This document shows, piece after piece, positions 1 through 5,864 of a DNA stretch of 8,320 bases; within the stretch, counting starts at the first letter, position 1; every line of letters starts with the position of its first letter. The stretch comes from Pseudomonadota bacterium. Lineage in GTDB: Bacteria > Pseudomonadota > Alphaproteobacteria > Rhizobiales > Xanthobacteraceae. The position numbers and the translations under genes were made by a program. Where the stretch lies: assembly GCA_023390695.1 (NCBI GenBank), contig JAEWCJ010000448.1, forward strand, positions 1 through 8,320, read 5' to 3'. The notes under the pieces were generated by a model, which saw nothing but the letters and a program-made list of their open reading frames with translations, had not been told where the DNA came from and ran no database searches.

Positions 1-644
1 CGTCGGGCGCGATCCTGTCCTACATCATGTGCCACGCGATGAACCGGTCCTTCATCTCGGTCATCCTTGGCGGCTTCGGTGGCGAGACCGCCGCCGCGGG
101 CGGTGCCGGCGGCGAGCAGAAGCCGGCGAAGCTCGGCTCGGCTGACGATGCCGCCTTCATCATGAAGAATGCCTCCAAGGTCTTCATCGTGCCCGGCTAC
201 GGCTTGGCGGTGGCGCAGGCCCAGCATGCGCTGCGCGAGATGGCCGACCATCTCAAGAAGGAAGGCGTCGAGGTCAAATACGCCATCCATCCGGTAGCCG
301 GCCGCATGCCCGGGCATATGAACGTCCTGCTGGCGGAAGCCAATGTCCCCTATGACGAGGTTTTCGAGCTGGAGGACATCAATTCCGAATTCGCGCAGGC
401 CGATATCGCCTTCGTGATTGGCGCCAACGACGTCACCAATCCGGCGGCGGAAGAAGACCCGTCGTCTCCGATCTACGGCATGCCGGTGCTGCAGGTCTGG
501 AAGGCCGGCACGGTGATGTTCATCAAGCGCTCGCTCGCGTCCGGCTATGCCGGCATCGACAACCCGCTGTTCTATCGCGACAACACCATGATGCTGCTCG
601 GCGACGCCAAGAAAATGACCGAGAGTATCGTCAAAGGGATGTAG
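1..644 (+). CDS. pntB: NAD(P) transhydrogenase subunit beta, C-terminal part (5' end outside window)
   Basis: This is the 3' end of the membrane-embedded beta subunit of proton-translocating transhydrogenase, which passes hydride between NADH and NADP+ using the proton gradient. The reading frame is open from the left edge (first full codon at base 3), so the true start lies upstream; the ATG at 27 is internal. The first residues, [20 protein letters not shown], are the end of the membrane domain. A Gly/Ala-rich linker follows, then NADP(H)-binding domain III. Visible domain III motifs are [54 protein letters not shown] and [13 protein letters not shown], all typical of PntB. About 213 residues are present of a protein usually near 460. 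The subunit works with PntA, normally encoded just upstream, which would lie outside the window. The stop is TAG and the next gene is 42 bases away on the same strand. Confidence 0.97.
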   Translation, partial: SGAILSYIMCHAMNRSFISVILGGFGGETAAAGGAGGEQKPAKLGSADDAAFIMKNASKVFIVPGYGLAVAQAQHALREMADHLKKEGVEVKYAIHPVAGRMPGHMNVLLAEANVPYDEVFELEDINSEFAQADIAFVIGANDVTNPAAEEDPSSPIYGMPVLQVWKAGTVMFIKRSLASGYAGIDNPLFYRDNTMMLLGDAKKMTESIVKGM

Positions 645-686
645 AATTCCCGCTGCCGAATCATTTTCAGCAGCAGGAGATTGCTC

Positions 687-1073
687 ATGGCGGACAACAA
701 GAAAAAGCGTGGCGGGTCTGATCGCAAGTTAATTGCACTGAGCGAACCTTACGAGGTTCGCTACTGGAGCAAGAAATTCAAGGTCACCCCCGCCAGGCTG
801 AAGGCGGCGGTCCAGGCCGTCGGCAATTCCGCCAAGCGGGTGGAAGGCTACATCAAGCTGCACAAGCGCAAGGCGAAGGACCGCACCCTGATCGCGCTCA
901 CCGAGGATTACGAGGTCCGCTACTGGACCAAGAAATTCAAGGTGACTCCGGTGCGCCTGAAAAAGGCGGTGGCCGAAGCCGGCCGTTCGTCGACCAGGGT
1001 CGCCGCCTACCTGAAGGCGACCAAAAAGAAGAAGGCCAAGGCGAAAAAGACCGCCGCGAAGAAGCGCAAGTGA
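687..1073 (+). CDS. Small basic protein with two tandem DUF3606 repeats and a lysine-rich tail
   Basis: This 128-residue protein of unknown biochemical function contains two copies of the short DUF3606 domain. Each copy carries a YEVRYW-(S/T)-KKFKVTP core: residues about 12-63 and 65-116, identical at roughly 33 of 52 positions. The C-terminal 16 or so residues are almost entirely Lys, Ala and Arg (KKKKAKAKKTAAKKRK), like a bacterial histone-H1-like tail, so nucleic-acid binding is plausible but is inference. I chose the ATG at 687 because AGGAGA (675-680) sits 6 bases upstream; the in-frame TTG at 681 abuts that site and is too close to use it. There are no membrane segments or signal peptide. 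The gene follows pntB by 42 bases and could be co-transcribed with it. It converges on the GNAT gene with a 16-base gap. DUF3606 proteins are common, usually as single small domains, in Rhizobiales and other proteobacteria. Confidence 0.88.
   Translation: MADNKKKRGGSDRKLIALSEPYEVRYWSKKFKVTPARLKAAVQAVGNSAKRVEGYIKLHKRKAKDRTLIALTEDYEVRYWTKKFKVTPVRLKKAVAEAGRSSTRVAAYLKATKKKKAKAKKTAAKKRK
720..1034 (+). repeat. Tandem internal duplication in the DUF3606 gene (two 52-codon units)
   Basis: Unit 1 covers 720-875 and unit 2 covers 879-1034, a 53-codon period. The best-conserved DNA block, encoding YEVRYW and KKFKV, is nearly identical in both copies (around 748-786 and 907-945). The units differ at many third positions and at about a third of residues, so the duplication is old rather than a recent slippage event. 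Confidence 0.85.
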
Positions 1074-1089
1074 GCTTCACGCGCGGGCG

Positions 1090-1596
1090 TCACAGCCGTT
1101 GATACATGACCAAGGCGTCGACCATCCCGTGTACGGGATGGTCGAATGCGTTTGGGAGCACCCCGCAGATCTCGAAGCCGCAAAGCTGCCACAGCGTCAC
1201 GGCGCGGCTGTTGGTGCTGATGACAAAGTTGAACTGCATGGCGCGGAAGCCGCGCTCACGCGCTTGCTCCAGCGAATGCCTGCACATGGTCCGCGCGATG
1301 CCGTGCCGCATGGCTTGCGGCGCAACGATATAGCCGCAATTGGCGACATGCGCGCCGCCGCCGCGGTTGTTGGCGCGCAGATAATAAGTGCCGATGACCT
1401 CGCCATCCGCTTCGGCGACGAAGACCTCGTGCCCTGGCGAAAACCAATAGGCGAGGGCGTCGGCCTCGCCGATATCGCGCGGGATCGGATAGGTTTCGCC
1501 GGCGCGGAAGGTCGGCTCGATCACGCGCCAGATGGCCGGGCGGTCGCTATCTTGCGCGGGGCGAATCCGGACCTCTGACGCAGTGGCGGCGCTCAT
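1090..1596 (-). CDS. GNAT-family N-acetyltransferase
   Basis: This 168-residue protein is a complete Gcn5-related acetyltransferase fold, predicted to move an acetyl group from acetyl-CoA to an amine on an unknown substrate. The N-terminus VRIRPAQDSDRPAIWRVI is the usual first strand and helix. VAEADGEVIGTYYL (about 60-73) is the central strand pair. Motif A is GYIVAPQAMRHGIARTM (88-104), where R97-H98-G99-I100-A101 forms the pyrophosphate-binding loop. TNSRAVTLWQLCGF (128-141) is motif B, and the tail PNAFDHPVHGMVDALVMY is typical of one GNAT subgroup. It starts with ATG at 1596, which overlaps the stop of the upstream MFS gene as ATGA. A good ribosome-binding site, GGAAGGA, lies about 6 bases upstream inside that gene, so the two are probably translationally coupled. 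Substrate cannot be told from sequence. Confidence 0.93.
   Translation of the reverse strand: MSAATASEVRIRPAQDSDRPAIWRVIEPTFRAGETYPIPRDIGEADALAYWFSPGHEVFVAEADGEVIGTYYLRANNRGGGAHVANCGYIVAPQAMRHGIARTMCRHSLEQARERGFRAMQFNFVISTNSRAVTLWQLCGFEICGVLPNAFDHPVHGMVDALVMYQRL
1118..1145. repeat. 13-bp-arm inverted repeat in the 3' end of the GNAT gene
   Basis: The left arm TCGACCATCCCGT (1118-1130) and right arm ACGGGATGGTCGA (1133-1145) are exact reverse complements separated by GT. The repeat lies wholly inside the acetyltransferase coding sequence, covering the conserved DHPVHGMVD residues, and 45 bases past the stop of the convergent DUF3606 gene. As RNA either strand would form a stable hairpin. Neither side has a real U-tract, so a classical intrinsic terminator is not well supported. 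A Rho-assisted end for the DUF3606 transcript, or a protein-binding palindrome, are possibilities. Confidence 0.75.
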
Positions 1597-2780
1597 GTGC
1601 CGTCCTTCCGCTGCAGGACGCGGCGCAAGAGCAGCGCGACCGTGACTCCCGCAATCATCACACCGACGAAGACAAAGGGCGCGCGGGCCCAGCCGAAGGC
1701 CTGCACGAACGCGCCGAGCGCGGCCGGGCCGACCAGATTGCCGATATTGCTGGTCTGGTTGATCAGTCCCAGCGAAATCGCGAGTACCGCGGATGTCGGC
1801 GCCAGCCGGGGTGCGGTCGCGAAGATCGAGCCCGGCACCAGACCGGTGAGTGCGAGGCTGCCGGAGGCGAGAAGCGCAATGACGGTGACCGGCAGGGCCT
1901 CCGAGAAGATTCCGAAGCTGGCGGCACCCAGGAACGTGAAGGCCGTCGCCGCGATCGCCCAGAGCGGGACGCCGAGCCGGGCCAGCAATCCGGCCGACAT
2001 GTTTCCGACGGCGTTGGCGACGACCGTGAGGGCGCTGATCAGGCCGGCGAGCGGTATCGACAGGCCGAGCTGCTGCACCAGCAAAGTCGGCAGAAGGCCG
2101 GTCAAGGCGGAATATTGAAACGTGTAGATGCCGAATGCGAGTGCGAGCAGCATCGGACCCGGCGCGCCCAGCACAGCGCGCACATTCGATGCCACGTCGG
2201 CAGCGGCATTTGCGGGTGCGGGTGGCTCATCGATGGCGAGACGGCTGAGCACAGCGGCATAGGCGAGCGCAAGCACACCATTGACGATCCACAGCGCCTG
2301 CCATCCGAACGACATCAGATAGGGGCCGGCCAGCATCATGGTGGCGGCTCCGGCCGGCAGATAGGCGGCCCACAGGGCAAAGGCGGTCTCGCTGTCTCTG
2401 GCGGCGACCAGCGAGCGCAAAAGGCGCGGGGTGGCGATGGCGACGGCAAGAAAGCCGCATCCTTCGATCACACGGGTCGCGATCATGGCTGGGCCGGAGC
2501 CGGCGGCGGCACCGGCCAGGCTGGCCGCGCCTGCAATGACCAGCCCGGCCAGCATGGTGCGCCGGGCATCGAACATCGACACCAGGATGCCCCCCGGCAG
2601 GCCGGCCAGCGCCCCCAGCGTGCTGTAGGCGCCGACAATCCAGGCGGCGGCAAACAGCGACAGCGACAATTCGTTTTGAAGGACGGGGAGCGCGATCGCC
2701 GATTTGCCGATCTGCAGCGCGGCGATCATGCCGGCAACCACCAGTGCGAAGACGGCTCCCCAGCGGGTCTTAACGGGCAT
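1593..2780 (-). CDS. Major facilitator superfamily transporter
   Basis: This is a 395-residue, very hydrophobic protein with about 12 membrane helices in two halves, split by a polar loop near residues 183-205 (IDEPPAPANAAADV). It is a secondary transporter of the inner membrane driven by an ion gradient; the substrate is unknown. The segment GGILVSMFDARRTM (63-76), between helices 2 and 3, is a degenerate form of the MFS signature G-x-L-x-D-R-x-G-R-R. I chose the ATG at 2780 (MPVKTRWG), which sits directly before helix 1; a longer version from a TTG at 2810 would add ten residues that look non-native. Neither start has a strong ribosome-binding site. The gene overlaps the GNAT gene by ATGA and is divergent from the dioxygenase gene, so an aromatic or related organic acid is a reasonable guess for the substrate. 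Confidence 0.9.
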   Translation of the reverse strand: MPVKTRWGAVFALVVAGMIAALQIGKSAIALPVLQNELSLSLFAAAWIVGAYSTLGALAGLPGGILVSMFDARRTMLAGLVIAGAASLAGAAAGSGPAMIATRVIEGCGFLAVAIATPRLLRSLVAARDSETAFALWAAYLPAGAATMMLAGPYLMSFGWQALWIVNGVLALAYAAVLSRLAIDEPPAPANAAADVASNVRAVLGAPGPMLLALAFGIYTFQYSALTGLLPTLLVQQLGLSIPLAGLISALTVVANAVGNMSAGLLARLGVPLWAIAATAFTFLGAASFGIFSEALPVTVIALLASGSLALTGLVPGSIFATAPRLAPTSAVLAISLGLINQTSNIGNLVGPAALGAFVQAFGWARAPFVFVGVMIAGVTVALLLRRVLQRKDGT

Positions 2781-2798
2781 GATGCACCGCACAATCCA

Positions 2799-2820
2799 CC
2801 GGGCAGCCAAGCATGCCCGG
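2799..2820. promoter_or_regulatory. Candidate operator: 7-bp inverted repeat between divergent genes
   Basis: CCGGGCA (2799-2805) and TGCCCGG (2814-2820) are exact reverse complements with an 8-base spacer. They lie in the 59-base gap between the MFS start (2780) and the dioxygenase start (2840). Both divergent promoters must be in or near this gap, so a dyad here is well placed for a regulator. I do not see convincing -35 and -10 boxes around it, and a repeat of this size can occur by chance in GC-rich DNA. Confidence 0.35.
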
Positions 2821-2839
2821 GGCGCGCTGGATTTGATCT

Positions 2840-3787
2840 ATGTCGAAGCAGCCGGAGGTCGTTCTGCCCATGCTGTCTGCCGGTTCGGTGTCGGAATGGC
2901 AGGAGAAGCTGGTGTCCATCGAATATTTCACGGAAGAAAACTCGGTCGCGTGCGTTCTTGCGCGGATGGATCAATGCAGGAACGAGCGTTTCAAGGAAGT
3001 AATGAATTCAGTGATCACGCACCTGCACGCCGTCGTCAAGGAGGTTGAGCCTACGGTCGAGGAATGGATGCAGGCCATCCAGTTCCTGACCGACACAGGC
3101 AAGATCTGTGACGACCGTCGGCAGGAATTCATCCTGATGTCGGACACGCTTGGCATTTCGATGCTGGTCGATGCCATCAATCACCGCAAGCCGAGCGGTG
3201 CGACCGAAAACACCGTGCTCGGCCCGTTCCACGTGGCGGGCGCACCGAAGCGGCAGATGGGCGACAATATCTGCCTCGACGGCAAGGGTGAGCCGCTCGT
3301 GATGAGCGGCCGCGTCGTCGACATCCACGGCGTTCCGATCTCCGGTGCGCTGCTCGATATCTGGCACAGCAACGAAGACGGCTATTACGACGTGCAGCAG
3401 CCCGGCATTCAGCCGGATTTCAATCTGCGCGGTTTGTTCCAGACCGGGCCCGATGGTCGCTATTGGTTCCGTTCGGTGAAGCCGCGCTATTATCCGATTC
3501 CGACCGACGGACCGGTCGGCAAGATGCTGATGATGATGGGCCGGCACCCCTACCGTCCGGCGCATATCCATTTCATCGTGGGCGCCAAAGGCTATGTGCC
3601 CGTCACCACACATGTCTTTGTGCGCGGCGATACCTATCTGGAAAGCGATGCGGTGTTCGGTGTGAAGGACAGCCTGATCATCGATTTCGTCAGGCACGAT
3701 GACGAGCAGGAAGCCAAACGGCTCGGCATCGGCAATCCATACTACGTCGCCAAGCACGATTTCGTGCTGACGAAAGCGCCGGAATAA
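2840..3787 (+). CDS. Intradiol ring-cleavage dioxygenase, probable hydroxyquinol 1,2-dioxygenase
   Basis: The predicted reaction is opening of hydroxyquinol (benzene-1,2,4-triol) between the two adjacent hydroxyls with O2 and non-heme Fe(III), giving maleylacetate. The 315-residue protein has the family's N-terminal helical dimerisation domain (about 25-115: YFTEENS, HLHAVVKEVEPT, RRQEFILMSDTLG, MLVDAINHR), then the catalytic beta domain. Expected iron ligands are Tyr183 (GYYDVQQ), Tyr218 (KPRYYPIP), His242 and His244 (RPAHIHF). The blocks IQPDFNLRGLFQT and DGPVGKMLMMMGRHPYRP fit hydroxyquinol rather than plain catechol dioxygenases, though substrate remains inference. The ATG at 2840 has no clear ribosome-binding site; an in-frame ATG at 2870 has GGAGG ten to eleven bases upstream and would give 305 residues. 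Maleylacetate reductase and a hydroxylase are not in the window. The stop is 4 bases from the convergent mgtC-like stop. Confidence 0.92.
   Translation: MSKQPEVVLPMLSAGSVSEWQEKLVSIEYFTEENSVACVLARMDQCRNERFKEVMNSVITHLHAVVKEVEPTVEEWMQAIQFLTDTGKICDDRRQEFILMSDTLGISMLVDAINHRKPSGATENTVLGPFHVAGAPKRQMGDNICLDGKGEPLVMSGRVVDIHGVPISGALLDIWHSNEDGYYDVQQPGIQPDFNLRGLFQTGPDGRYWFRSVKPRYYPIPTDGPVGKMLMMMGRHPYRPAHIHFIVGAKGYVPVTTHVFVRGDTYLESDAVFGVKDSLIIDFVRHDDEQEAKRLGIGNPYYVAKHDFVLTKAPE
2854..2858 (+). promoter_or_regulatory. Shine-Dalgarno-like GGAGG favouring an alternative dioxygenase start at 2870
   Basis: GGAGG lies 11 bases before the in-frame ATG at 2870 and inside the reading frame of the longer version starting at 2840. 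The 2840 ATG is preceded by ctggatttgatct, which has no purine-rich site. Both starts leave the conserved YFTEENS region intact, so the family does not decide between them. Confidence 0.4.
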
Positions 3788-3791
3788 GAGC

Positions 3792-4490
3792 TCAATCCCC
3801 GGTCGGCGAAATGCGGAACTCCACCACCTCCGGCAGGTCGCGCAGATATTGCGAAAGCTTGTCGGTCGCCGACCGGTCGCGGCTCTTGATCATCATCCGG
3901 TATTCGAAGATCTCGCCGCCATCGGTCAGCCGTGAAGACACGTTGGATACGTCGAAGCCGTAATTGCCGATGGCCTTCCGCAGCGCGTCCTCGCTCATTG
4001 CCTTGTCGCGTCTGAAGCCGACGACGTGATGCGCATAATATTCCGAAGGCAGCCTGTTCTCGATGATGCGGAAGATGGATAGCACGGCCAGCGTGCAGAT
4101 CACGCCCAGAATGGCGGGGAAATAGAAGCCGACGCCGATGAGAATGCCGATCGCCGACGTGATCCAGATGGAGGCGGCGGTGGTCAGGCCGCGAACCGTG
4201 AGGCCTTCCTTGAAGATCACGCCGGCGCCCAGAAAGCCGATGCCGGTCATGATGCCCTGCGCCATGCGGGTCGGGTCGGTGCGGATGGCATCCGGCGAGA
4301 GATGTGTCATCCAGGTGTCCTGGTAGACCGTCACGAGCATGAGCAACGCCGAGGCGACACAGACCAGGGCATGCGTGCGAAAGCCGGCCGGCCGGCCGTG
4401 GAAACTGCGCTCAAGGCCGATCATGGCACCGACGGTGAGCGCCGCCAGAATGCGTATGGCGATCACCAGTTCTTCCTGCCCCGTGCCCAT
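3792..4490 (-). CDS. MgtC/SapB family inner-membrane protein
   Basis: This 232-residue protein has the two-part MgtC layout. The N-terminal membrane domain (about 8-142) has four or five helices and the family motifs GLERSFHGRPAGFRTHALVC (25-44), QGIMTGIGFLGAGVIFKEG (78-96) and GLTTAASIWITSAIG (101-115). A cytoplasmic C-terminal domain of about 80 residues (150-232) is probably the ACT-like fold seen in this family. In Salmonella, MgtC supports growth in low Mg2+ and inside macrophages and acts on the F1Fo ATP synthase; many free-living bacteria have homologues of unknown role. The ATG at 4490 is preceded by GGAGG with 7 bases of spacing, an excellent ribosome-binding site. The gene is divergent from the alpha/beta hydrolase (77-base gap). 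I see no Mg2+ riboswitch-length leader: 77 bases is far too short. Confidence 0.93.
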   Translation of the reverse strand: MGTGQEELVIAIRILAALTVGAMIGLERSFHGRPAGFRTHALVCVASALLMLVTVYQDTWMTHLSPDAIRTDPTRMAQGIMTGIGFLGAGVIFKEGLTVRGLTTAASIWITSAIGILIGVGFYFPAILGVICTLAVLSIFRIIENRLPSEYYAHHVVGFRRDKAMSEDALRKAIGNYGFDVSNVSSRLTDGGEIFEYRMMIKSRDRSATDKLSQYLRDLPEVVEFRISPTGD

Positions 4491-4567
4491 GCTGTCGCCT
4501 CCGTTTATGTCCTTGATTGCGGACGGGCTGTCGCAAAGACTGCAGCAGAAGATTTGTATAGGAGAGC

Positions 4568-5368
4568 ATGGGCCTCGTGAAATCGATTCTGCTCTTCGCT
4601 CTGACCGGTTATGTGGGTGTCGTCGGGCTGATGTATCTCGCCCAGCGGTCGCTGATGTATTTCCCGGAAACCGTCCGGACGGCGCCTGCCGATGCCGGGT
4701 TTCCTGAAGCGCAGGAAGCGTTGCTGCATTCCGCAGACACCGCGCGCGTCATTGTCTGGCACGTGCCGCCGAACGGCAAAAACCATGTCTTCGTGTATTT
4801 TCATGGCAATGGCGGGTCGCTTCGCTACCGCGTATCGCGCTTCAGGAACCTGATCGCCGATGGCAGCGGCCTCGTGGCGCTGTCGTATCGCGGTTATGGC
4901 GGCTCCAGCGGCTCACCGAGCGAGGATGGGCTGCTGGCTGACGCGGATGCGGCCTATGCCTTCGCCCGCACGCAATATCCGTCGGCAAAATTCATCCTCT
5001 GGGGCGAGTCGCTGGGCACCGGCGTCGCGATTGCGCTGGCAAAGAGCAAGATCGACGCGCTCATTCTGGAGGCGCCCTTCACCTCGGCCGCCGACATCGC
5101 GTTTGCGGCCTATCCCTTCATTCCGGTTAGTTTGCTGATGAAGGACCAGTTCCGTTCGGATGCACGCATCGGCAAGGTGACGGTGCCGATTCTCTTTCTG
5201 CACGGTCAGCGCGATCGCATCGTGCCCTTGGCCTACGGACAAAAGCTGTTCGAGCTCGCGCCGGAGCCCAAGCGATTCGTGCCGTTTCCATTGGGCGAGC
5301 ACGAGAATCTCGATGCGCATGGGGCGCAGGCGGCAGTGAAGGATTTCTTGGGCCAGCTATCCGACTGA
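4568..5368 (+). CDS. Membrane-anchored alpha/beta hydrolase (Bem46/ABHD13-like)
   Basis: This is a 266-residue serine hydrolase of the alpha/beta fold; the natural substrate is unknown, and esterase, thioesterase or depalmitoylase-like activity is possible. A single N-terminal membrane segment (about 5-25, ILLFALTGYVGVVGLMYLA) anchors it, followed by the RSLMYFP stretch seen in Bem46-type proteins. The oxyanion loop is FHGNGG (78-83), YRGYGGSSG (107-115) precedes the nucleophile elbow, and GESLG puts the catalytic Ser at 148. Asp216 (HGQRDRIVP) and His245 (GEHENL) complete the triad. The start at 4568 is supported by the membrane segment and by AGGAG at 4560-4564, whose spacing of 3 bases is short. 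The gene is divergent from the mgtC-like gene and convergent with rpsU. Confidence 0.92.
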   Translation: MGLVKSILLFALTGYVGVVGLMYLAQRSLMYFPETVRTAPADAGFPEAQEALLHSADTARVIVWHVPPNGKNHVFVYFHGNGGSLRYRVSRFRNLIADGSGLVALSYRGYGGSSGSPSEDGLLADADAAYAFARTQYPSAKFILWGESLGTGVAIALAKSKIDALILEAPFTSAADIAFAAYPFIPVSLLMKDQFRSDARIGKVTVPILFLHGQRDRIVPLAYGQKLFELAPEPKRFVPFPLGEHENLDAHGAQAAVKDFLGQLSD

Positions 5369-5418
5369 TCGGTCATGCGTCAGGGGCAGGGGGCTTCGGA
5401 CGCGCCTGAAAGTCCCCA

Positions 5419-5456
5419 CAAACAACAACGCGGAGCCGGCCCTGCCGCGCTCCGCG
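5419..5456 (-). terminator. Probable intrinsic terminator of rpsU
   Basis: Read on the - strand, an 8-bp perfect stem CGCGGAGC/GCTCCGCG (5449-5456 and 5429-5436, 12-base loop that can itself pair GGC with GCC) is followed by the T-rich run TTGTTGTTTG (5428-5419). It begins 26 bases after the rpsU stop codon. On the + strand no T-run follows the stem, so it should end only the leftward transcript. Confidence 0.7.
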
Positions 5457-5481
5457 CCGAAACAGAAATATGGATGTTAGA

Positions 5482-5739
5482 TCAGCTGCGGCCGCGACCG
5501 GCGCCCGGACCAGCAACGGTCTTCGGCTTCATCGGCAGCAGGCCTTCGCGCTGCAGCTTCTTGCGCGCAAGCTTGCGGGCGCGGCGCACCGCTTCCGCCT
5601 TCTGCCGGGCCTTTTTCTCGGAGGGCTTTTCGTAATGGCCGCGAAGCTTCATTTCGCGGAAAATGCCCTCGCGCTGCATCTTCTTTTTGAGCGCCTTGAG
5701 GGCCTGATCGACGTTGTTGTCGCGGACAAGAACCTGCAC
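5482..5739 (-). CDS. rpsU: 30S ribosomal protein bS21
   Basis: This 85-residue, strongly basic protein is ribosomal protein bS21, which sits on the 30S platform near the anti-Shine-Dalgarno end of 16S rRNA and helps translation initiation. The N-terminal signature [20 protein letters not shown] and [20 protein letters not shown] match bS21 throughout; residues 43-65 form the Arg/Lys-rich helix. The tail after residue 66 ([19 protein letters not shown]) is longer than the roughly 70-residue enterobacterial protein, as is common in Rhizobiales. It starts with GTG at 5739, preceded by AAGGAA about 6 bases upstream, which fixes the start. It lies 125 bases downstream of purK on the same strand. 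An intrinsic terminator follows it. Confidence 0.96.
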   Translation of the reverse strand: MQVLVRDNNVDQALKALKKKMQREGIFREMKLRGHYEKPSEKKARQKAEAVRRARKLARKKLQREGLLPMKPKTVAGPGAGRGRS

Positions 5740-5784
5740 GGGTGTTCCTTCTTAGAAACCGGTTATCGGTATAAAGGGGGTCAG

Positions 5785-5804
5785 AAGGCCTGTTTTCAGG
5801 CCTT
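5785..5804 (-). other. Perfect 8-bp hairpin between purK and rpsU
   Basis: AAGGCCTG (5785-5792) and CAGGCCTT (5797-5804) are exact reverse complements around a 4-base loop. The hairpin lies 61 bases after the purK stop and 46 bases before the rpsU start. On the - strand it is followed by CTGACCCCCTTTATACC, which is not a proper U-tract, so it may be a partial terminator or an RNA processing or stability element separating purEK from rpsU. I could not find a convincing rpsU promoter beside it; TATACC (5773-5768) is a weak -10 candidate with no good -35. Confidence 0.55.
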
Positions 5805-5864
5805 TCGAGTCGGGCGCATGTACCAGATACGGGGTCCGGAGTCCACTGGAACCCGTTTTCCGGC

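Noticed and set aside
645..686. Imperfect stem GCTGC/GCAGC after pntB as a terminator
   Set aside because: The stem is only 5 bp with a 13-base loop and no following T-run; the next gene's ribosome-binding site lies immediately after it.
1099..1578. + strand open frame (159 codons) opposite the GNAT gene
   Set aside because: It is the complement of a convincing acetyltransferase with motif A and a coupled start.
2781..2810. Ten-residue N-terminal extension of the MFS protein from a TTG
   Set aside because: There is no ribosome-binding site, and the ATG at 2780 places a short basic leader directly before helix 1, as is usual.
2115..3002. Long + strand open frame (295 codons) opposite the MFS gene
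   Set aside because: Its translation is Gly/Arg/His/Gln-rich low-complexity sequence with no family motif, and it lies antisense to a clear 12-helix transporter. It is a GC-bias shadow.
3008..3757. - strand open frame (249 codons) opposite the dioxygenase
   Set aside because: It is antisense to a gene with full iron-ligand motifs and shows no recognisable domain.
4491..4567. Possible Mg2+ riboswitch or long leader upstream of the mgtC-like gene
   Set aside because: The divergent gap is only 77 bases and contains the upstream signals of two genes. No M-box or yybP-like structure can fit.
5805..5864. Possible tRNA fragment or attachment site after purK (TCGAGTCGGG and an imperfect stem)
   Set aside because: No T-arm, acceptor stem or anticodon arm can be assembled, and no integrase or mobile gene is nearby.
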